DNA of 64,000 nt from contig JAOQNJ010000001.1 of the NCBI GenBank assembly GCA_025961275.1, positions 4,777,749-4,841,748 on the forward strand, read 5' to 3'. Each line of letters begins with the position of its first letter. The first letter of the stretch is position 1. This DNA comes from Providencia alcalifaciens (GTDB lineage Bacteria > Pseudomonadota > Gammaproteobacteria > Enterobacterales > Enterobacteriaceae). A program made the position numbers and the translations under genes. The notes beneath the pieces were generated by a model. The model worked only from the letters and a program-made list of their open reading frames with translations. It was not told the DNA's origin and did not search any database. Below are positions 18,764-30,526 of the stretch, piece by piece.

Positions 18764-21700
18764 ATGAACGTCAGTCGCAGAAAGTTTTTTAAAATCTGTG
18801 CCGGCGGGATGGCAGGTACTACTGTAGCTGCGTTAGGTTTTATGCCAGCAACGGCAATAGCCAATGTACGTGAATATAAATTACTTAGCTCTAAAGAGAC
18901 TCGTAATACTTGTACTTACTGTTCTGTGGGTTGTGGATTACTCATATATAGCATGGGCGATGGTGCCATGAATGCTAAATCCGCTATATTTCATGTTGAA
19001 GGTGATTCAGATCATCCTGTCAACCGAGGTGCCTTATGTCCAAAAGGGGCTGGGCTTCTCGATTACATCCATAGTGAAAACCGTTTACGGTACCCTGAAT
19101 ATCGTGCTCCGGGTTCTAATAGATGGGAGCGAATTAGCTGGGACGATGCTTTCACCCGTATCGCTCGATTAATGAAAAATGACCGCGATGCCAACTTCAT
19201 TGAAAAAAACGAACAAGGAACAACAGTAAATCGCTGGCTATCAACCGGGATGCTTTGTGCTTCTGCGGCAAGTAATGAAACCGGTATGCTCACTCAGAAA
19301 TTCACCCGATCACTGGGAATGCTGGCAGTTGATAACCAAGCACGTGTCTGACACGGACCAACGGTAGCAAGTCTTGCTCCAACATTTGGTCGCGGTGCGA
19401 TGACCAACCACTGGGTTGATATTAAAAATGCCAATGTCATTATCGTCATGGGCGGTAATGCTGCGGAAGCTCATCCTGTCGGGTTCCGTTGGGCGATGGA
19501 AGCGAAGAACAATAATGATGCCACACTGGTTGTTATTGATCCCCGTTTCACGCGTACTGCATCAGTCGCAGATCACTATATGCCTATTCGTTCAGGTACT
19601 GACATTACCTTCTTATCGGGGGTTATTCTCTATCTCATTGAACAAAATAAAATCAATGCTGAATATGTTCAACATTATACCAATGCGGCATTGTTGGTAA
19701 GAGATGATTATAGCTTCGATGATGGCCTATTTAGTGGCTATAACGCCGATAAACGCAGTTATGATAAAACTACTTGGAACTACCAGTTTGATGAAAATGG
19801 TCATGCATTGCGTGATGATTCCTTACAACATCCACGTTGCGTATGGAATTTACTCAAACAGCACGTTTCTCGTTATACACCAGAAGTGGTAGAACAAATT
19901 TGTGGTACACCAAAAGATGATTTCTTAAAAGTATGTGAAATTTTAGCATCAACGAGCGTAGCAGATCGAACCACGACGTTCTTGTATGCGTTGGGATGGA
20001 CTCAACATACCGTCGGTGCACAAAATATCCGTACCATGGCAATGATCCAGCTGTTGTTAGGGAATATGGGGATGGCTGGTGGCGGTGTTAACGCATTGCG
20101 TGGTCACTCAAATATCCAAGGCCTAACCGACTTAGGTCTGTTATCAACCAGCTTACCGGGGTATTTAACTTTACCATCTGAAAAACAGACGACAATCGAT
20201 AGTTACTTAGCTGCCAGTACGCCAAAGGCTACTTTGCCAAATCAGGTTAACTATTGGAGTAATTACCCTAAATTCTTTGTTAGTTTAATGAAGTCTTTTT
20301 ATGGTGATGCCGCTCAAAAAGACAACCAATGGGGTTATGACTGGTTGCCTAAATGGGATCAAGCTTATGATGTCATGAAGTATTTTGACATGATGAGCAA
20401 AGATCAAGTTAATGGCTATATTTGTCAGGGCTTTAACCCAGTTGCGTCATTCCCAGATAAAAACAAAGTCGTCAGCTGTTTAAGCAAATTGAAGTATTTG
20501 ATTGTTGTAGACCCATTAGTGACTGAAACGGCTAATTTTTGGCAAAACCATGGTGAGATGAATGATGTTGATACAGCGTCGATTCAAACTGAGGTGTTCC
20601 GTTTACCATCAACGTGTTTCGCTGAAGAGGATGGTTCGATTGCTAACTCAGGACGTTGGCTACAATGGCACTGGAAAGCTGCTGATGCACCGGGTGAAGC
20701 ACGTAATGATGGTCAGATTTTAACGGGAATTTTATACAAAATCCGTGAACTTTACGATCAAGAAGGTGGCCAAGGGCAAGATCAGTTGATGCAGATGCGT
20801 TGGGATTACAAACGACAATTCCATCCTGAATCGGAAGAGGTCGCTAAAGAAAATAACGGAGTTGCATTGGCTGATTTGTATGATTCCGATGGCAATTTGC
20901 AAGCCAAAAAAGGTGACTTACTCAGTACTTTTGCACTGTTGCGTGATGATGGTTCGACGGCTTCATCTTGTTGGATTTATGCAGGCAGCTGGACGGAAAA
21001 AGGCAACCAGATGGCAAACCGTGATAACAGTGATCCATCAGGTATTGGTAATACATTAGGTTGGGCATGGGCATGGCCACTAAACCGCCGCGTTATTTAT
21101 AACCGCGCTTCATGTGATACACAAGGTCGTCCATGGGATAAAAATCGCATATTGATCGAGTGGAACGGAAAAAAATGGGTTGGTAATGATATTCCAGACT
21201 TTAATGCTTCAGCACCTGAAGTCGGCTCTGGGCCATTTATCATGCAACCTGAAGGCTTAGGTCGTTTATTTGCAATTGATAAAATGGCAGAAGGTCCATT
21301 CCCTGAGCATTATGAACCATTTGAAACGCCATTGGGTACCAATCCTCTACATCCTAATGTGGTTTCTAACCCAGCTGCACGTATTTTTGAGGCGGACAAA
21401 CAACGACTCGGTAGCCATGAACAATTCCCTTATGTCGGAACCACTTACCGTTTAACAGAGCATTTCCATACATGGACCAAACATTCTCGTTTAAATGCAA
21501 TTGTTCAGCCTGAGCAGTTTGTTGAAATTAGCGAAACATTGGCAAAAGCTAAACATATTGAGAATGGCGATAAAGTCAAAGTCAGTAGTCAACGTGGCTT
21601 TATCAAAGCGGTTGCTGTAGTGACTCAACGATTACAAACGTTGATGGTGGATGGAAAACCGATCGAAACAGTGGGGGTGCCGATCCATTGGGGCTTTGAA

Positions 21701-21811
21701 GGTGCAGCTCAAAAAGGTTTTATTGCCAATACGTTAACACCATCGGTTGGTGACGCTAACTCTCAGACTCCTGAGTATAAAGCGTTTTTAGTTAACATTG
21801 AGAAGGCGTAA
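18764..21811 (+). CDS. fdnG: formate dehydrogenase-N, selenocysteine-containing alpha subunit
   Basis: Catalytic subunit of nitrate-inducible formate dehydrogenase; it oxidises formate in the periplasm and passes electrons to FdnH. It has a twin-arginine signal (SRRKFFK), a [4Fe-4S] motif (CTYCSVGCG, then GALCPKG) and molybdo-bis-MGD domains. The gene runs through an in-frame TGA at 19349-19351, codon 196, exactly where E. coli FdnG has selenocysteine. The context is [16 protein letters not shown]. The sequence after the TGA can form the SelB-binding stem-loop. Total length is 1015 residues, equal to E. coli FdnG. GAGGGAA precedes the ATG. It leads the fdnGHI operon. A conventional gene finder would split it at the TGA. 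Confidence 0.97.
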
Positions 21812-21822
21812 GGGAGGGAACT

Positions 21823-22710
21823 ATGTCCATGCAATCTCAAGACATTATTAAGCGTTCCGCGACCAATAGCATTACGCCTCCTCCACAAGTGCGTGATGAT
21901 AAGTTTGAAGTTGCGAAACTAATAGATGTGACCTCCTGTATAGGCTGTAAGGCCTGTCAGGTTGCGTGTTCGGAATGGAATGATATTCGTGATGAGGTCG
22001 GTCATTGCGTTGGGGTCTATGATAACCCAATGGATTTGAGCGCAAAATCATGGACAGTGATGCGTTTTAGCGAAACCACTGAAAACGGTAAGTTAGAGTG
22101 GTTAATTCGTAAAGATGGTTGTATGCATTGTACTGACCCTGGGTGTTTGAAAGCCTGTCCTTCGGCAGGTGCAATCATTCAGTATGCGAATGGTATTGTT
22201 GATTTCCAATCTGAGCACTGCATTGGCTGTGGCTATTGTATCGCGGGTTGTCCGTTTAATATCCCACGTTTGAACCCGAAAGATAATCGTGTGTACAAAT
22301 GCACTTTATGTGTCGACAGGGTCAGTGTGGGTCAAGAACCTGCTTGTGTGAAAACTTGTCCAACAGGCGCGATTCATTTCGGAACCAAAACAGAGATGTT
22401 GGAATATGCCTCGGAACGTGTGGGGAAACTGCAAAAACGCGGTTTTAAAAATGCAGGGATCTATGATCCTGAAGGGGTTGGCGGTACTCATGTCATGTAT
22501 ATTCTTCAACATGCCGATAATCCTGAGCTATACCACGGCTTACCAAAAAATCCACAAATTGATACGCCAATTAATCTGTGGAAAGGCGTATTGAAGCCAC
22601 TTTCAATCGTTGGCTTTATTGCCACTTTTGCTGGACTCATTTTCCATTATGTTGGAATTGGTCCTAATAAAGAAGTGGATGATGAAGAGGAGGACGATCA
22701 CCATGAGTAA
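21823..22710 (+). CDS. fdnH: formate dehydrogenase-N iron-sulfur subunit
   Basis: A 295-residue beta subunit that wires electrons from FdnG to the cytochrome subunit. It has four ferredoxin-type clusters: [41 protein letters not shown] and the CTLCVDRV...CVKTCP set. A single C-terminal membrane anchor follows (about 255-280, [20 protein letters not shown]), then an acidic tail ([12 protein letters not shown]). Nearly collinear with E. coli FdnH. It starts 11 bp after fdnG behind GGGAGGGAA, and its end overlaps fdnI by 8 bp. Confidence 0.97.
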   Translation: MSMQSQDIIKRSATNSITPPPQVRDDKFEVAKLIDVTSCIGCKACQVACSEWNDIRDEVGHCVGVYDNPMDLSAKSWTVMRFSETTENGKLEWLIRKDGCMHCTDPGCLKACPSAGAIIQYANGIVDFQSEHCIGCGYCIAGCPFNIPRLNPKDNRVYKCTLCVDRVSVGQEPACVKTCPTGAIHFGTKTEMLEYASERVGKLQKRGFKNAGIYDPEGVGGTHVMYILQHADNPELYHGLPKNPQIDTPINLWKGVLKPLSIVGFIATFAGLIFHYVGIGPNKEVDDEEEDDHHE

Positions 22711-23362
22711 AAAAAGCAAAATGATTGTTCGGACAAAATTTATTGACCGAGCATGTCACTGGACGGTGGTCATCAGCTTTTTTTTGGTGGCCTTGTCTGG
22801 AATAGCGTTATTTTTCCCAACACTGAAATGGTTAACTGAAACCTTTGGTACACCGCAAATGGGGCGGATCTTGCATCCTTTCTTTGGCGTGTTGATCTTT
22901 GTCGTGCTGATGTTTATGTTTGTGCGCTTTGTGAAACACAATATTCCAGATAGGAAAGATTTACCTTGGATTAAGAATATTATCGAGGTTCTGAAAGGTA
23001 ACGAGCATCATGTTGCTGATGTTGGTAAATATAATGCAGGGCAGAAAATGATGTTCTGGAGCATTATGAGTATGATTTTTGTACTCTTAGTGACAGGTAT
23101 CATCATTTGGCGTCCTTATTTTGCAGATATGTTCCCAATGTGGATGATCCGCTGGAGTTTATTAATCCATGCAGCGGCCGCCATTATCTTAATCCATGCC
23201 ATTTTAATTCATATGTATATGGCATTTTGGGTGAAAGGTTCTATTGATGGGATGATTGAAGGCAAGGTAAGCCGCCGCTGGGCTAAAAAGCATCATCCGC
23301 GGTGGTATCGTGAAGTTGAAGCAAAAGAGGCTGAAGCTGAAGCCGAAAAGAATAAATTATAA
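22703..23362 (+). CDS. fdnI: formate dehydrogenase-N cytochrome b556 subunit
   Basis: A 219-residue four-helix membrane protein that holds two b-type hemes and passes electrons to menaquinone. Heme-ligand histidines are present in helices 1 (RACHWTVV), 2 (ILHPFFGV) and 4 ([20 protein letters not shown]). The C-terminus is charged (a run of Glu, Ala and Lys). The start at 22703 overlaps the end of fdnH by 8 bp, with AGGAGGAC upstream inside fdnH, so translation is coupled. It completes the operon; a palindromic element follows directly. Confidence 0.96.
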   Translation: MSKKSKMIVRTKFIDRACHWTVVISFFLVALSGIALFFPTLKWLTETFGTPQMGRILHPFFGVLIFVVLMFMFVRFVKHNIPDRKDLPWIKNIIEVLKGNEHHVADVGKYNAGQKMMFWSIMSMIFVLLVTGIIIWRPYFADMFPMWMIRWSLLIHAAAAIILIHAILIHMYMAFWVKGSIDGMIEGKVSRRWAKKHHPRWYREVEAKEAEAEAEKNKL

Positions 23363-23367
23363 CTAAT

Positions 23368-23415
23368 CTATACCCGCTATATTTCAAAGTATTTCTTGAA
23401 GCTTAGCGGGTATAG
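23368..23415. repeat. palindromic element after fdnGHI
   Basis: A perfect 12-bp inverted repeat (CTATACCCGCTA / TAGCGGGTATAG) has a nested TTCAA/TTGAA pair in its 24-base loop. It begins 6 bp after the fdnI stop. No T tract follows, so it may stabilise mRNA 3' ends as REP-like elements do, or be a dispersed palindromic repeat. Confidence 0.6.
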
Positions 23416-23595
23416 AGGCAGTTGTTAGGCCATTAAGTGATCAGAAAAAATAAGTATGAGATTTCACATTATGATTGCTGATTTAGGTTTAAATATACAT
23501 TCAATAAAACCAGTGAGGCGTTAACTCATAAATTTAGGTTTTGTTGACATAATGGTAAAAAATCGCGATTATTTATGCCCCGGCGCTTTCCACAA

Positions 23596-25164
23596 TTAAG
23601 TGGTCAATCCATTATCAACTAATGAAAGTTGATCCGCATAAATTGCCTGACAATCTTGCTTCGCTTTATTATAAATTTCACGATTTTCAGGGTTAGGGTG
23701 ATATTCATGTTTCCAGCGAACCAGACGTTCACCTGTTGAAGCTAAATCAGCATAAACGCCCACACCAACGCCTGCTGCAATGGTACAGCCTAATGCCGTC
23801 GCTTCTTTAACAACTGGTACTTTTACGGCCACACCCGTAATATCAGCAAGAATTTGACTCCACAACGCACCTTTAGAACCGCCTCCCGCAAACACTAATG
23901 ATTGTGCTTTGACACCACTAAATTGCGCAATTAAATCAAGATTACAGGCAGAAACAATTGCCGCATTTTCTTCTAAGGCACGGAACAAGGTCGCTTTATT
24001 GCATTTTTCAGCATCAATCGAAAGATTAATGAAGGAGGGGGCCGCGTGATACCAAGACTTAAATCTCATCACATCTGAAAAAATGGGCATAATGCCATGA
24101 GAACCCGCAGGTACTCGTGCCGCCATATCTTCGAGTAATCTATAAGTATCAATTCCAAGTCGCTCGGCTATCAATTTTTCTTCTGCGCAAAATGCATATC
24201 GAAACCAACGCATGGTTAATCCTGTAAAGAAACTGATTGATTCAGCTTGAACCATTCCGGGGATCACATGGGGGTTGATGCGTGTGTTCATGTTAGGGTC
24301 AGTGACGGGCTCAGGTAAATTAACAACTTGTTGCCAGAAAGTGCCACCAAGAACGGCTGTTTGTGAGGGTCTTACAACCCCTAAACCTAGGCAACCTAAT
24401 TGAACATCACCCCCTCCCATAACAACAGGCGTACCTTCCATTAAACCTGATAATTTTGCCGCTTGTTTAGTGACATGTCCCAGTAACGTGCCTGTTTCTT
24501 TCACGGGTGACAGAATATCAGAACGCAATCCCGCCATTTCAAGAATACTGGGTCGCCAATCGCGAGTAAATAAATCTAACATACCAGTGGTGCCAGCATT
24601 AGAGGGGTCAACCGCTAGTTCGCCACTTAATTTACAAGCCAACCAATCGCTAATCATTGTGAGTGTGGCGGCTTTACGATAAACATCTGGGCGATTATGA
24701 GCTAGCCATAATAAGCGAGGCATAGCGCCAAGAGCTAGAGTTTGCCCTGAATAACGGTAAACGTCATATTCAAAGTTATTATCATAAAGCTCTTTTAATT
24801 CAGAAACTTCATGACTGGAACGTGCATCAACGTTAGCACATGCCCAAATAGCTACACCTTTCTTATCATAAAGAACAATACCTTCACGCATTGAGCAAGC
24901 GGCAACCCCAGCAATAGCAGAAGACGATAAATTTGCTTTTGTCAGTGCAGATTGAATACATTGGCAAGCCAGTTGCCAGTTGGTTTTTAAATCAAAATCC
25001 ATTGAACCGGGTACATCAGGGATCGCATGATGTACCCATTCCGCTTGGCCTACTGAGATTTGATTTCCATCCAAGTCAAAAATAACGGATCGAATACTGC
25101 CTGTACCGGCATCCAGAGCCATTAAGTATTTTTCTGATGCGTCATCATTTGTATACTGGTTCAT
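23596..25164 (-). CDS. lsrK: autoinducer-2 kinase LsrK
   Basis: A 522-residue FGGY-family sugar kinase that phosphorylates imported AI-2 in the cytoplasm; phospho-AI-2 then inactivates LsrR. The N-terminal phosphate-binding motif [20 protein letters not shown], the middle MGGGDVQLG segment and the C-terminal [18 protein letters not shown] motif are intact. Its length is close to E. coli LsrK (530). It is transcribed away from lsrACDBFG and lies downstream of lsrR, as in E. coli, with a 113-bp gap. It appears undamaged although the transporter genes are broken. Confidence 0.95.
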   Translation of the reverse strand: MNQYTNDDASEKYLMALDAGTGSIRSVIFDLDGNQISVGQAEWVHHAIPDVPGSMDFDLKTNWQLACQCIQSALTKANLSSSAIAGVAACSMREGIVLYDKKGVAIWACANVDARSSHEVSELKELYDNNFEYDVYRYSGQTLALGAMPRLLWLAHNRPDVYRKAATLTMISDWLACKLSGELAVDPSNAGTTGMLDLFTRDWRPSILEMAGLRSDILSPVKETGTLLGHVTKQAAKLSGLMEGTPVVMGGGDVQLGCLGLGVVRPSQTAVLGGTFWQQVVNLPEPVTDPNMNTRINPHVIPGMVQAESISFFTGLTMRWFRYAFCAEEKLIAERLGIDTYRLLEDMAARVPAGSHGIMPIFSDVMRFKSWYHAAPSFINLSIDAEKCNKATLFRALEENAAIVSACNLDLIAQFSGVKAQSLVFAGGGSKGALWSQILADITGVAVKVPVVKEATALGCTIAAGVGVGVYADLASTGERLVRWKHEYHPNPENREIYNKAKQDCQAIYADQLSLVDNGLTT

Positions 25165-25277
25165 GGTGCTGTCCTCATGGAACAGTCAGCTGAAACTGTT
25201 CTTATCGATTTAATTACATTGGCATTTATAAAACCTCATCAGTACAATTTGCGAAATTGTCGTATTCATCAATAAAA

Positions 25278-26282
25278 TCAATCATTAAAAAGCTCAAGCA
25301 TCGCTCTTGCTGTTAATTCTTCGGTGACAAGAGAATGAATATAATGTCCTTTCAGGCCAGCTAAAATAACCTCTGCTTTTTCGATGCCACCAGCAACACC
25401 GATAACACGCGGTATCGATTTGAGATCTGCTAAAGAAACGCCGATCAATTCATTATGAATATCGATATCACTGACTAACTCTCCATCACTATTGATGAAA
25501 TAGCCTAAAATATCACCAACCGCACCTTTGCGACTGTACATCAGTTGTTCACCGCCACTGATATAACCTGAACGCATAATTGTTGCATCTTGTTTTTGGT
25601 TAATCGCACCTAACCCAACAACTGCGACATCTGCTGCGCAGGCGGCTAACATCACATCCTGCACACTTTTTTCCTGCCGAAACGTACTTGCCACATTTGC
25701 ACTTGATACACGTAATGGCGCAGGAATAATACTGATGGCGCAATCTGCATCTAGCTGGCCAATTCCTGTCATATAAGGACCAACGCCACCAGATAGTGTC
25801 ACCAGCCTTATATGCTGTGAAGAAATGTAACCACTTAAATGTTGCAAAGTGCTCATTGCTGTTTCACCAAAACCAATTGCTAGAAGCTGGTCTGTCGCTA
25901 ACATGGACATCAAAACATGTGCGGCGGCAACACCAAGACGGCTGTTTAAATTTGGTCCTGTTAATGCCGGTAAAATGCGGATCTGATCAAGCTTAAACTT
26001 TTTTTTCAGTTCCTCTTCGAGTACCAAACAACCTTCATACCGTGAGTTAATTTGGACGCGTATCACACCTGATTGCCGACCTTTCTCTAATAACCGTGAC
26101 ACTTTAAGACGAGTCAGCCCTAATAAATCACCTATTTCTCCTTGCGTTAGGCCATCGTGATAATAAAACCACGCAATGCGAGCCAGTAATTCTTCTTCAT
26201 TCATGTTAATTCCCGGATTATCAGCTTCCATGGATGAAATGCTTTTTACCGAGGCGTTTTTTCTATCAATTGATTTAGTCAT
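25278..26282 (-). CDS. lsrR: AI-2-responsive repressor LsrR
   Basis: A 334-residue SorC-family regulator. The N-terminal helix-turn-helix ([24 protein letters not shown]) precedes a sugar-phosphate-binding domain with AIGFGETAM and LVTLSGGVG motifs. In E. coli it represses lsrACDBFG and its own gene until phospho-AI-2 binds. The chosen start gives an N-terminal tail about 15 residues longer than E. coli LsrR. It is divergent from lsrA across a 250-bp control region. Confidence 0.95.
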   Translation of the reverse strand: MTKSIDRKNASVKSISSMEADNPGINMNEEELLARIAWFYYHDGLTQGEIGDLLGLTRLKVSRLLEKGRQSGVIRVQINSRYEGCLVLEEELKKKFKLDQIRILPALTGPNLNSRLGVAAAHVLMSMLATDQLLAIGFGETAMSTLQHLSGYISSQHIRLVTLSGGVGPYMTGIGQLDADCAISIIPAPLRVSSANVASTFRQEKSVQDVMLAACAADVAVVGLGAINQKQDATIMRSGYISGGEQLMYSRKGAVGDILGYFINSDGELVSDIDIHNELIGVSLADLKSIPRVIGVAGGIEKAEVILAGLKGHYIHSLVTEELTARAMLELFND

Positions 26283-26532
26283 ATGAACTTTTGTATTTCG
26301 CCATTACAGATAAGCATCAATTTCGACTTATCGCCAGTGATGCAAGACAATTTATTGAACATATTTTAATGCAGATCTAATTTTTTCACAAAAAATGATT
26401 GGTAGATTGCCATTTTCACGATTGTTAGGCTAGAGTTTATGAACAAATGAATTATAAATTTATAAATGTTCAGGTTCGTATATTCAATTTTTCCCTAATT
26501 TATTTCTGTCCTGCATATCAAGAGGTGTCGTT
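26283..26532. promoter_or_regulatory. lsrR-lsrA divergent control region
   Basis: Contains the promoters for lsrRK and for lsrA onward. An inverted repeat TGAACA (26440-26445) / TGTTCA (26467-26472), flanked by AT-rich arms, is a candidate LsrR operator. CRP control is known for E. coli lsr, but I see no strong CRP site. An AAGAGG ribosome site lies before lsrA. Confidence 0.45.
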
Positions 26533-27178
26533 ATGTCTGAGAATCCGCCACATTCATCCCCTCTGCTCATCGTAAAAGGGATTAGCAAGCAATTCTCTGG
26601 TGTCGTGGTGTTAAGCCATATCGACTTCTTACTGTTATCCGGCCAAGTTCATGCTTTATTGGAGGGAAATGGGACGGGAAAATCGACCCTAATGAAAATT
26701 ATTGCAGGGATAGAATAAGCTGATCAGGGAACGATGATGATTGAAAGTCAGACAATTAATCATTTAACACCGTCAAAGGCACATCAATTAGGTATCTACC
26801 TTGTTCCTCAAGAACCTTTGCTGTTTCCTAATTTATCAGTGCAAGAAAATATTTTGTTTAAATTACCGCGGCATCAAGCAGATAAGAAAAAGCTACATCA
26901 ACTGCTTAAATCATTGGCTTGCTCATTTGATCTATCTGCGTGGGCGGCAACCTTAAATGTTGCAGATCAGCAGTTAGTTGAAATTATTCGTGGGTTGATG
27001 CGTGATTCTCGCATTTTGATTTTAGATGAACCCACAGCCTCGCTCACCCCAGTAGAAGCAAAACGCTTTTCCAAAGGATAAATGAACTAAAAAGCCAAGG
27101 GGTAGGAATTGTTTTTATCTCACACAAGAACCCTGAAATCCAAGTGAAAGCCGATGTCATTAGTGTGATGAGAGATGG
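26533..27178 (+). pseudogene. lsrA: lsrA remnant, front half of AI-2 ABC ATPase
   Basis: The first nucleotide-binding domain of the AI-2 importer ATPase. A Walker A is present ([10 protein letters not shown]), as are the [10 protein letters not shown] region, an altered signature region ([11 protein letters not shown]) and Walker B ([11 protein letters not shown]). An in-frame TAA interrupts after IAGIE (26716-26718), and one A is missing at 27073-27075. The match stops at VISVMRDG, about residue 215 of a protein that is normally about 510 long. Everything after that, including the second ATPase domain, is deleted and fused to the end of lsrC. No working ATPase can be made from this gene. Confidence 0.9.
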
Positions 27179-27543
27179 CGGGGCTTGCAGGCATTGTTTT
27201 TGCCTTTCAAATTGGTTTCATTCCTAATCAAACGGGTAGTGGTCTTGAAATGAAAGCTATTGCCGCCTGTGTTTTAGGGGGAATTAGTTTATTAGGCGGA
27301 ACTGGTACTATTTAAGGAGCCGTGTTAGGCGCTTACTTTATGACCCAAATTGATAGCGTATTAGTCCTGCTCAAACTCCCTGCTCGGTGGAATGATATTA
27401 TTGCAGGTTTTGTTCTACTTGCTGTACTGGTTTTTGATGGTCGTTTGCGTGTTTCTGTTGAGAAGAATTTACGCCAACAACGTTATGCTCATTTTTTGAC
27501 ACCCAATAAAACCAATAGTGAGGGACAACATGGCAATCACTAA
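27179..27543 (+). pseudogene. lsrC: lsrC remnant, C-terminal third
   Basis: Begins mid-protein directly at the lsrA breakpoint with [18 protein letters not shown], followed by [19 protein letters not shown], the conserved end of the LsrC permease. The first two thirds are gone. A further in-frame TAA (27313-27315) interrupts between GTGTI and GAVLGA. The C-terminus ([19 protein letters not shown]) still overlaps the lsrD start by 14 bp, as in an intact operon, so the deletion removed an internal block and left the downstream gene order unchanged. Confidence 0.9.
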
Positions 27544-28546
27544 ACGTTACGGCTGGGAAATTGCCTTGATCTTATTAATCGTTCTGGAGATTTTGCTATT
27601 CGGCTGGAGGAATCCACGCTTATTAGATATCAATGTATTGCTATTTAGTACCAGTGATTTTATCTGTGTCGGTTTAATCGCTTTACCGTTAACGATGGTT
27701 ATTGTAAGTGGTGGAATGGATATCTCATTTGGGTCGACGATTGGTTTGTATGCGATATCACTAGGGATAATGAATCAAGTCGACATTCCGATGATTATTG
27801 CTATTCCATTGACCTTATTAATTGATTTTATTTGCGGTTTAATCAATGCATTACTGATTTTATATACTGTCGTTAATCCATTAGTCATCACTTTGGGCAC
27901 AATGTATCTGTTTGGTGGTAGTGCTCTCTTGTTATCGGGTTTTTCAGGTATGACCGGTTTTGAGAGAATTGGTGGATTTTCAATGGAATTCACTAATTTT
28001 GCCAACCTTACGGTATTTGGTTTACCGATCCCACTTGTTATTTTTATTGTTTGCGTGATTGTATTGTGGCTTTACATGCATCGAATACATAGCGGACGAA
28101 CTGTTTTTTTAATTGGCCAAAATGTTCGTGTTGCCCAATATGGTGCTTTCCCTGTTGCCCGCATATTATGTTTTTTATATGCGTTACTCGGATTAAGCGC
28201 AGCTCTCGCCTCCATTATTCTTGTCTCCTATTTCGGCTCAGCACGAGCAGATTTAGGCACTTCTTTTATTATGCCAGCCATCACGGCTGTTGTTTTAGGT
28301 GGCGCCAATATCTATGGCGGTTCCGGTTCAATTTTAGGGACGGCTTTAGCCGTGTTATTGATTGGTTTTTTACAGCAAGGGCTACAAATGGTCGGTGTGC
28401 CAAATCAAATATCCAGTGCACTTTCGGGTGCATTGTTAATCATTGGCGTTGTGGGTCGTTCTATTTATCTACATCGTCATCAGATCCGTGGTTGGTGGAT
28501 GCGTAGATGCAATAGGCAACTTCTATCAGCGCAACAACAAAACTAA
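27530..28546 (+). CDS. lsrD: AI-2 importer permease LsrD
   Basis: A 338-residue inner-membrane permease of the ribose/AI-2 ABC family, nearly collinear with E. coli LsrD ([37 protein letters not shown]). It normally pairs with LsrC around the translocation path and is powered by LsrA. Both partners are destroyed here, so LsrD would be an orphan unless another ATPase or permease substitutes. The ATG at 27530 follows GAGGGAC and lies inside the end of the lsrC remnant. Confidence 0.95.
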   Translation: MAITKRYGWEIALILLIVLEILLFGWRNPRLLDINVLLFSTSDFICVGLIALPLTMVIVSGGMDISFGSTIGLYAISLGIMNQVDIPMIIAIPLTLLIDFICGLINALLILYTVVNPLVITLGTMYLFGGSALLLSGFSGMTGFERIGGFSMEFTNFANLTVFGLPIPLVIFIVCVIVLWLYMHRIHSGRTVFLIGQNVRVAQYGAFPVARILCFLYALLGLSAALASIILVSYFGSARADLGTSFIMPAITAVVLGGANIYGGSGSILGTALAVLLIGFLQQGLQMVGVPNQISSALSGALLIIGVVGRSIYLHRHQIRGWWMRRCNRQLLSAQQQN

Positions 28547-28574
28547 CTCATAATGTTGAGAGATGGAGAATGAC

Positions 28575-29594
28575 ATGAAAGTATCCATGATGGAAAAACT
28601 CACTATTGCGACTGCATTAAGTCTCGCTTGTGTTTCGTGGGCTCACGCGGCTGAGAATGTAGCCTTTATTCCTAAATTAGTCGGTGTCGGTTTCTTTACT
28701 AGCGGTGGCCAAGGTGCAGTAGAAACAGGTAAAAAACTGGGTATCGATGTGACTTATGATGGCCCAACAAAGCCAAGCGTATCAGGTCAGGTACAGTTAA
28801 TTAATAACTCCGTGAATCGTGGCTACGATGCAATTATCGTTTCAGCTGTTTCACCCGAAGGTTTGTGTCCCGCATTGAAACGTGCCATGCAACGTGGTGT
28901 AAAAGTTTTAACATGGGATTCAGATACCAATCCTGAATGTCGTTCTATCTATATTAGCCAAGGCACACCTAAACAATTAGGTGGAATATTAATTGATATG
29001 GCGGCGAATCAAGTCAAAAAAGACAAAGCAAACGTTGCGTTCTTCTATTCAAGCCCAACAGTTACCGATCAGAATCAATGGGTGAAAGAAGCCAAAGCTA
29101 AAATAGAGGCAAAGCATCCGAGTTGGGAGGTTGTCACTACTCAATATGGTTATAACGACGCCACTAAATCTTTACAAACTGCGGAAGGTATTCTGAAAGC
29201 ATGGCCTGATTTAGATACCATCATTGCGCCTGATGCCAACGCATTACCCGCAGCCGCTCAAGCAGCAGAAAATTTAAAACGCAGTGATGTTGCTATCGTT
29301 GGCTTCAGTACCCCGAATGTCATGCGTCCTTATGTCGAGCGTGGAACCGTTCAACAATTCGCGTTGTGGGATGTGGTTAAGCAGGGCGAAATCGTGGTCA
29401 ATGTGGCAAATATAGTATCTAAAAAAGGTGAACTTAATGTTGGTGATAAAGTAGATATTGCTGGCATTGGCACGGTTGAAGTCTCATCCAATAGAGTTCA
29501 AGGCTATGGCTATGAAAATAAAGGCAACAGTATCGTTGTGATGCCTGAGCGCGTTATTTTTACCAAAGAAAATATCAATAACTACGACTTTTAA
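28575..29594 (+). CDS. lsrB: AI-2 binding protein LsrB
   Basis: A 339-residue periplasmic solute-binding protein that captures AI-2 and, in E. coli, also serves the Tsr chemoreceptor. It has a signal peptide ([17 protein letters not shown]) and a mature start [16 protein letters not shown]. The AI-2 ligand regions are conserved ([35 protein letters not shown]). The start at 28575 has GGAG six bases upstream; an in-frame ATG at 28563 would add four residues. The gene is intact, so AI-2 binding could persist without import. Confidence 0.95.
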   Translation: MKVSMMEKLTIATALSLACVSWAHAAENVAFIPKLVGVGFFTSGGQGAVETGKKLGIDVTYDGPTKPSVSGQVQLINNSVNRGYDAIIVSAVSPEGLCPALKRAMQRGVKVLTWDSDTNPECRSIYISQGTPKQLGGILIDMAANQVKKDKANVAFFYSSPTVTDQNQWVKEAKAKIEAKHPSWEVVTTQYGYNDATKSLQTAEGILKAWPDLDTIIAPDANALPAAAQAAENLKRSDVAIVGFSTPNVMRPYVERGTVQQFALWDVVKQGEIVVNVANIVSKKGELNVGDKVDIAGIGTVEVSSNRVQGYGYENKGNSIVVMPERVIFTKENINNYDF

Positions 29595-29642
29595 TCATGA
29601 CGCGTGAGGTTACTGCGCTGAATCTATGATATGGAGTAATTA

Positions 29643-30523
29643 ATGGCTGATTTAGATGATATCCGTGACGGCAAAGATTTTGGCTTAAAATCACCACAAA
29701 AAAACACTTTATTCACGTTAAAAGGCAGTGCAGCATTGGATTGGGGGATGCAGTCACGATTGGCGCGGATTTTTGATCCAAAAGATAACAAAACAGTGAT
29801 GCTCGCATTTGATCATGGTTATTTTCAAGGCCCCACAACGGGTCTTGAACGTATTGATCTCAATATTGCCCCTTTGTTCGCAGAAACAGATGTGTTGATG
29901 TGCACGCGTGGAATTCTACGTTCTCAAGTTCCACCTGCAACGAATAAACCTATCGTATTAAGTGCTTCAGGCGCTAACTCCATTTTGGCTGAACTTTCTA
30001 ATGAAGCGGTTGCAGTTGCGATTGAAGATGCAGTTCGTCTGAACGTGTGTGCTGTTGCTGCTCAAGTTTATATTGGGACTGAATATGAGCATCAATCAAT
30101 CAAAAATATTATTAAATTGGTTGATGAAGGTATGCGGTACGGTATACCGGCAATGGCGGTAACGGGGGTTGGCAAAGATATGGTACGCGACCAACGTTAT
30201 TTCTCTTTATCGACTCGGATCGCAGCAGAAATGGGAGCTCAAATTATTAAAACATACTATGTAGATGAAGGTTTGAGCGTATTGCAGCAGGTTGTCCAGT
30301 GCCGATTGTCATCGCTGGTGGCAAAAAGTTACCTGAGTTGGAAGCATTAGAAATGTGTTATAACGCGATTGATCAGGGCGCATCTGGTGTTGATATGGGG
30401 CGTAATATCTTCCAATCAGAAGATCCTATTACAATGATTAAAGCCATTAAAGCGGTGGTGCATGCCAATGAAAAGCCCCAATACGCTTATCAATTGTTCT
30501 TGAATGAAAAAAATAGGGGGTGA
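29643..30523 (+). pseudogene. lsrF: AI-2 thiolase LsrF, one frameshift
   Basis: A class I aldolase-fold enzyme that transfers an acetyl group from the phospho-AI-2 breakdown product to CoA. The sequence is E. coli-like throughout: [16 protein letters not shown], the IIKTYY strand with the Schiff-base lysine, and [14 protein letters not shown]. The frame shifts at the TTT 30272-30274. With TTTT it reads [18 protein letters not shown] and gives 293 residues, against 291 in E. coli. The downstream half remains otherwise perfect, which argues for a recent change or a sequence error. Confidence 0.88.
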
Positions 30524-30526
30524 TCT

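Noticed and set aside
18764..19351. Short protein ending at TGA 19351 and a separate 803-residue protein after it
   Set aside because: The TGA is the selenocysteine codon of fdnG; treating them as two genes would be wrong.
28168..28506. 112-codon frame inside lsrD on the same strand
   Set aside because: It is out of frame with the well-conserved LsrD and rich in Phe/Arg in the way of shadow frames.
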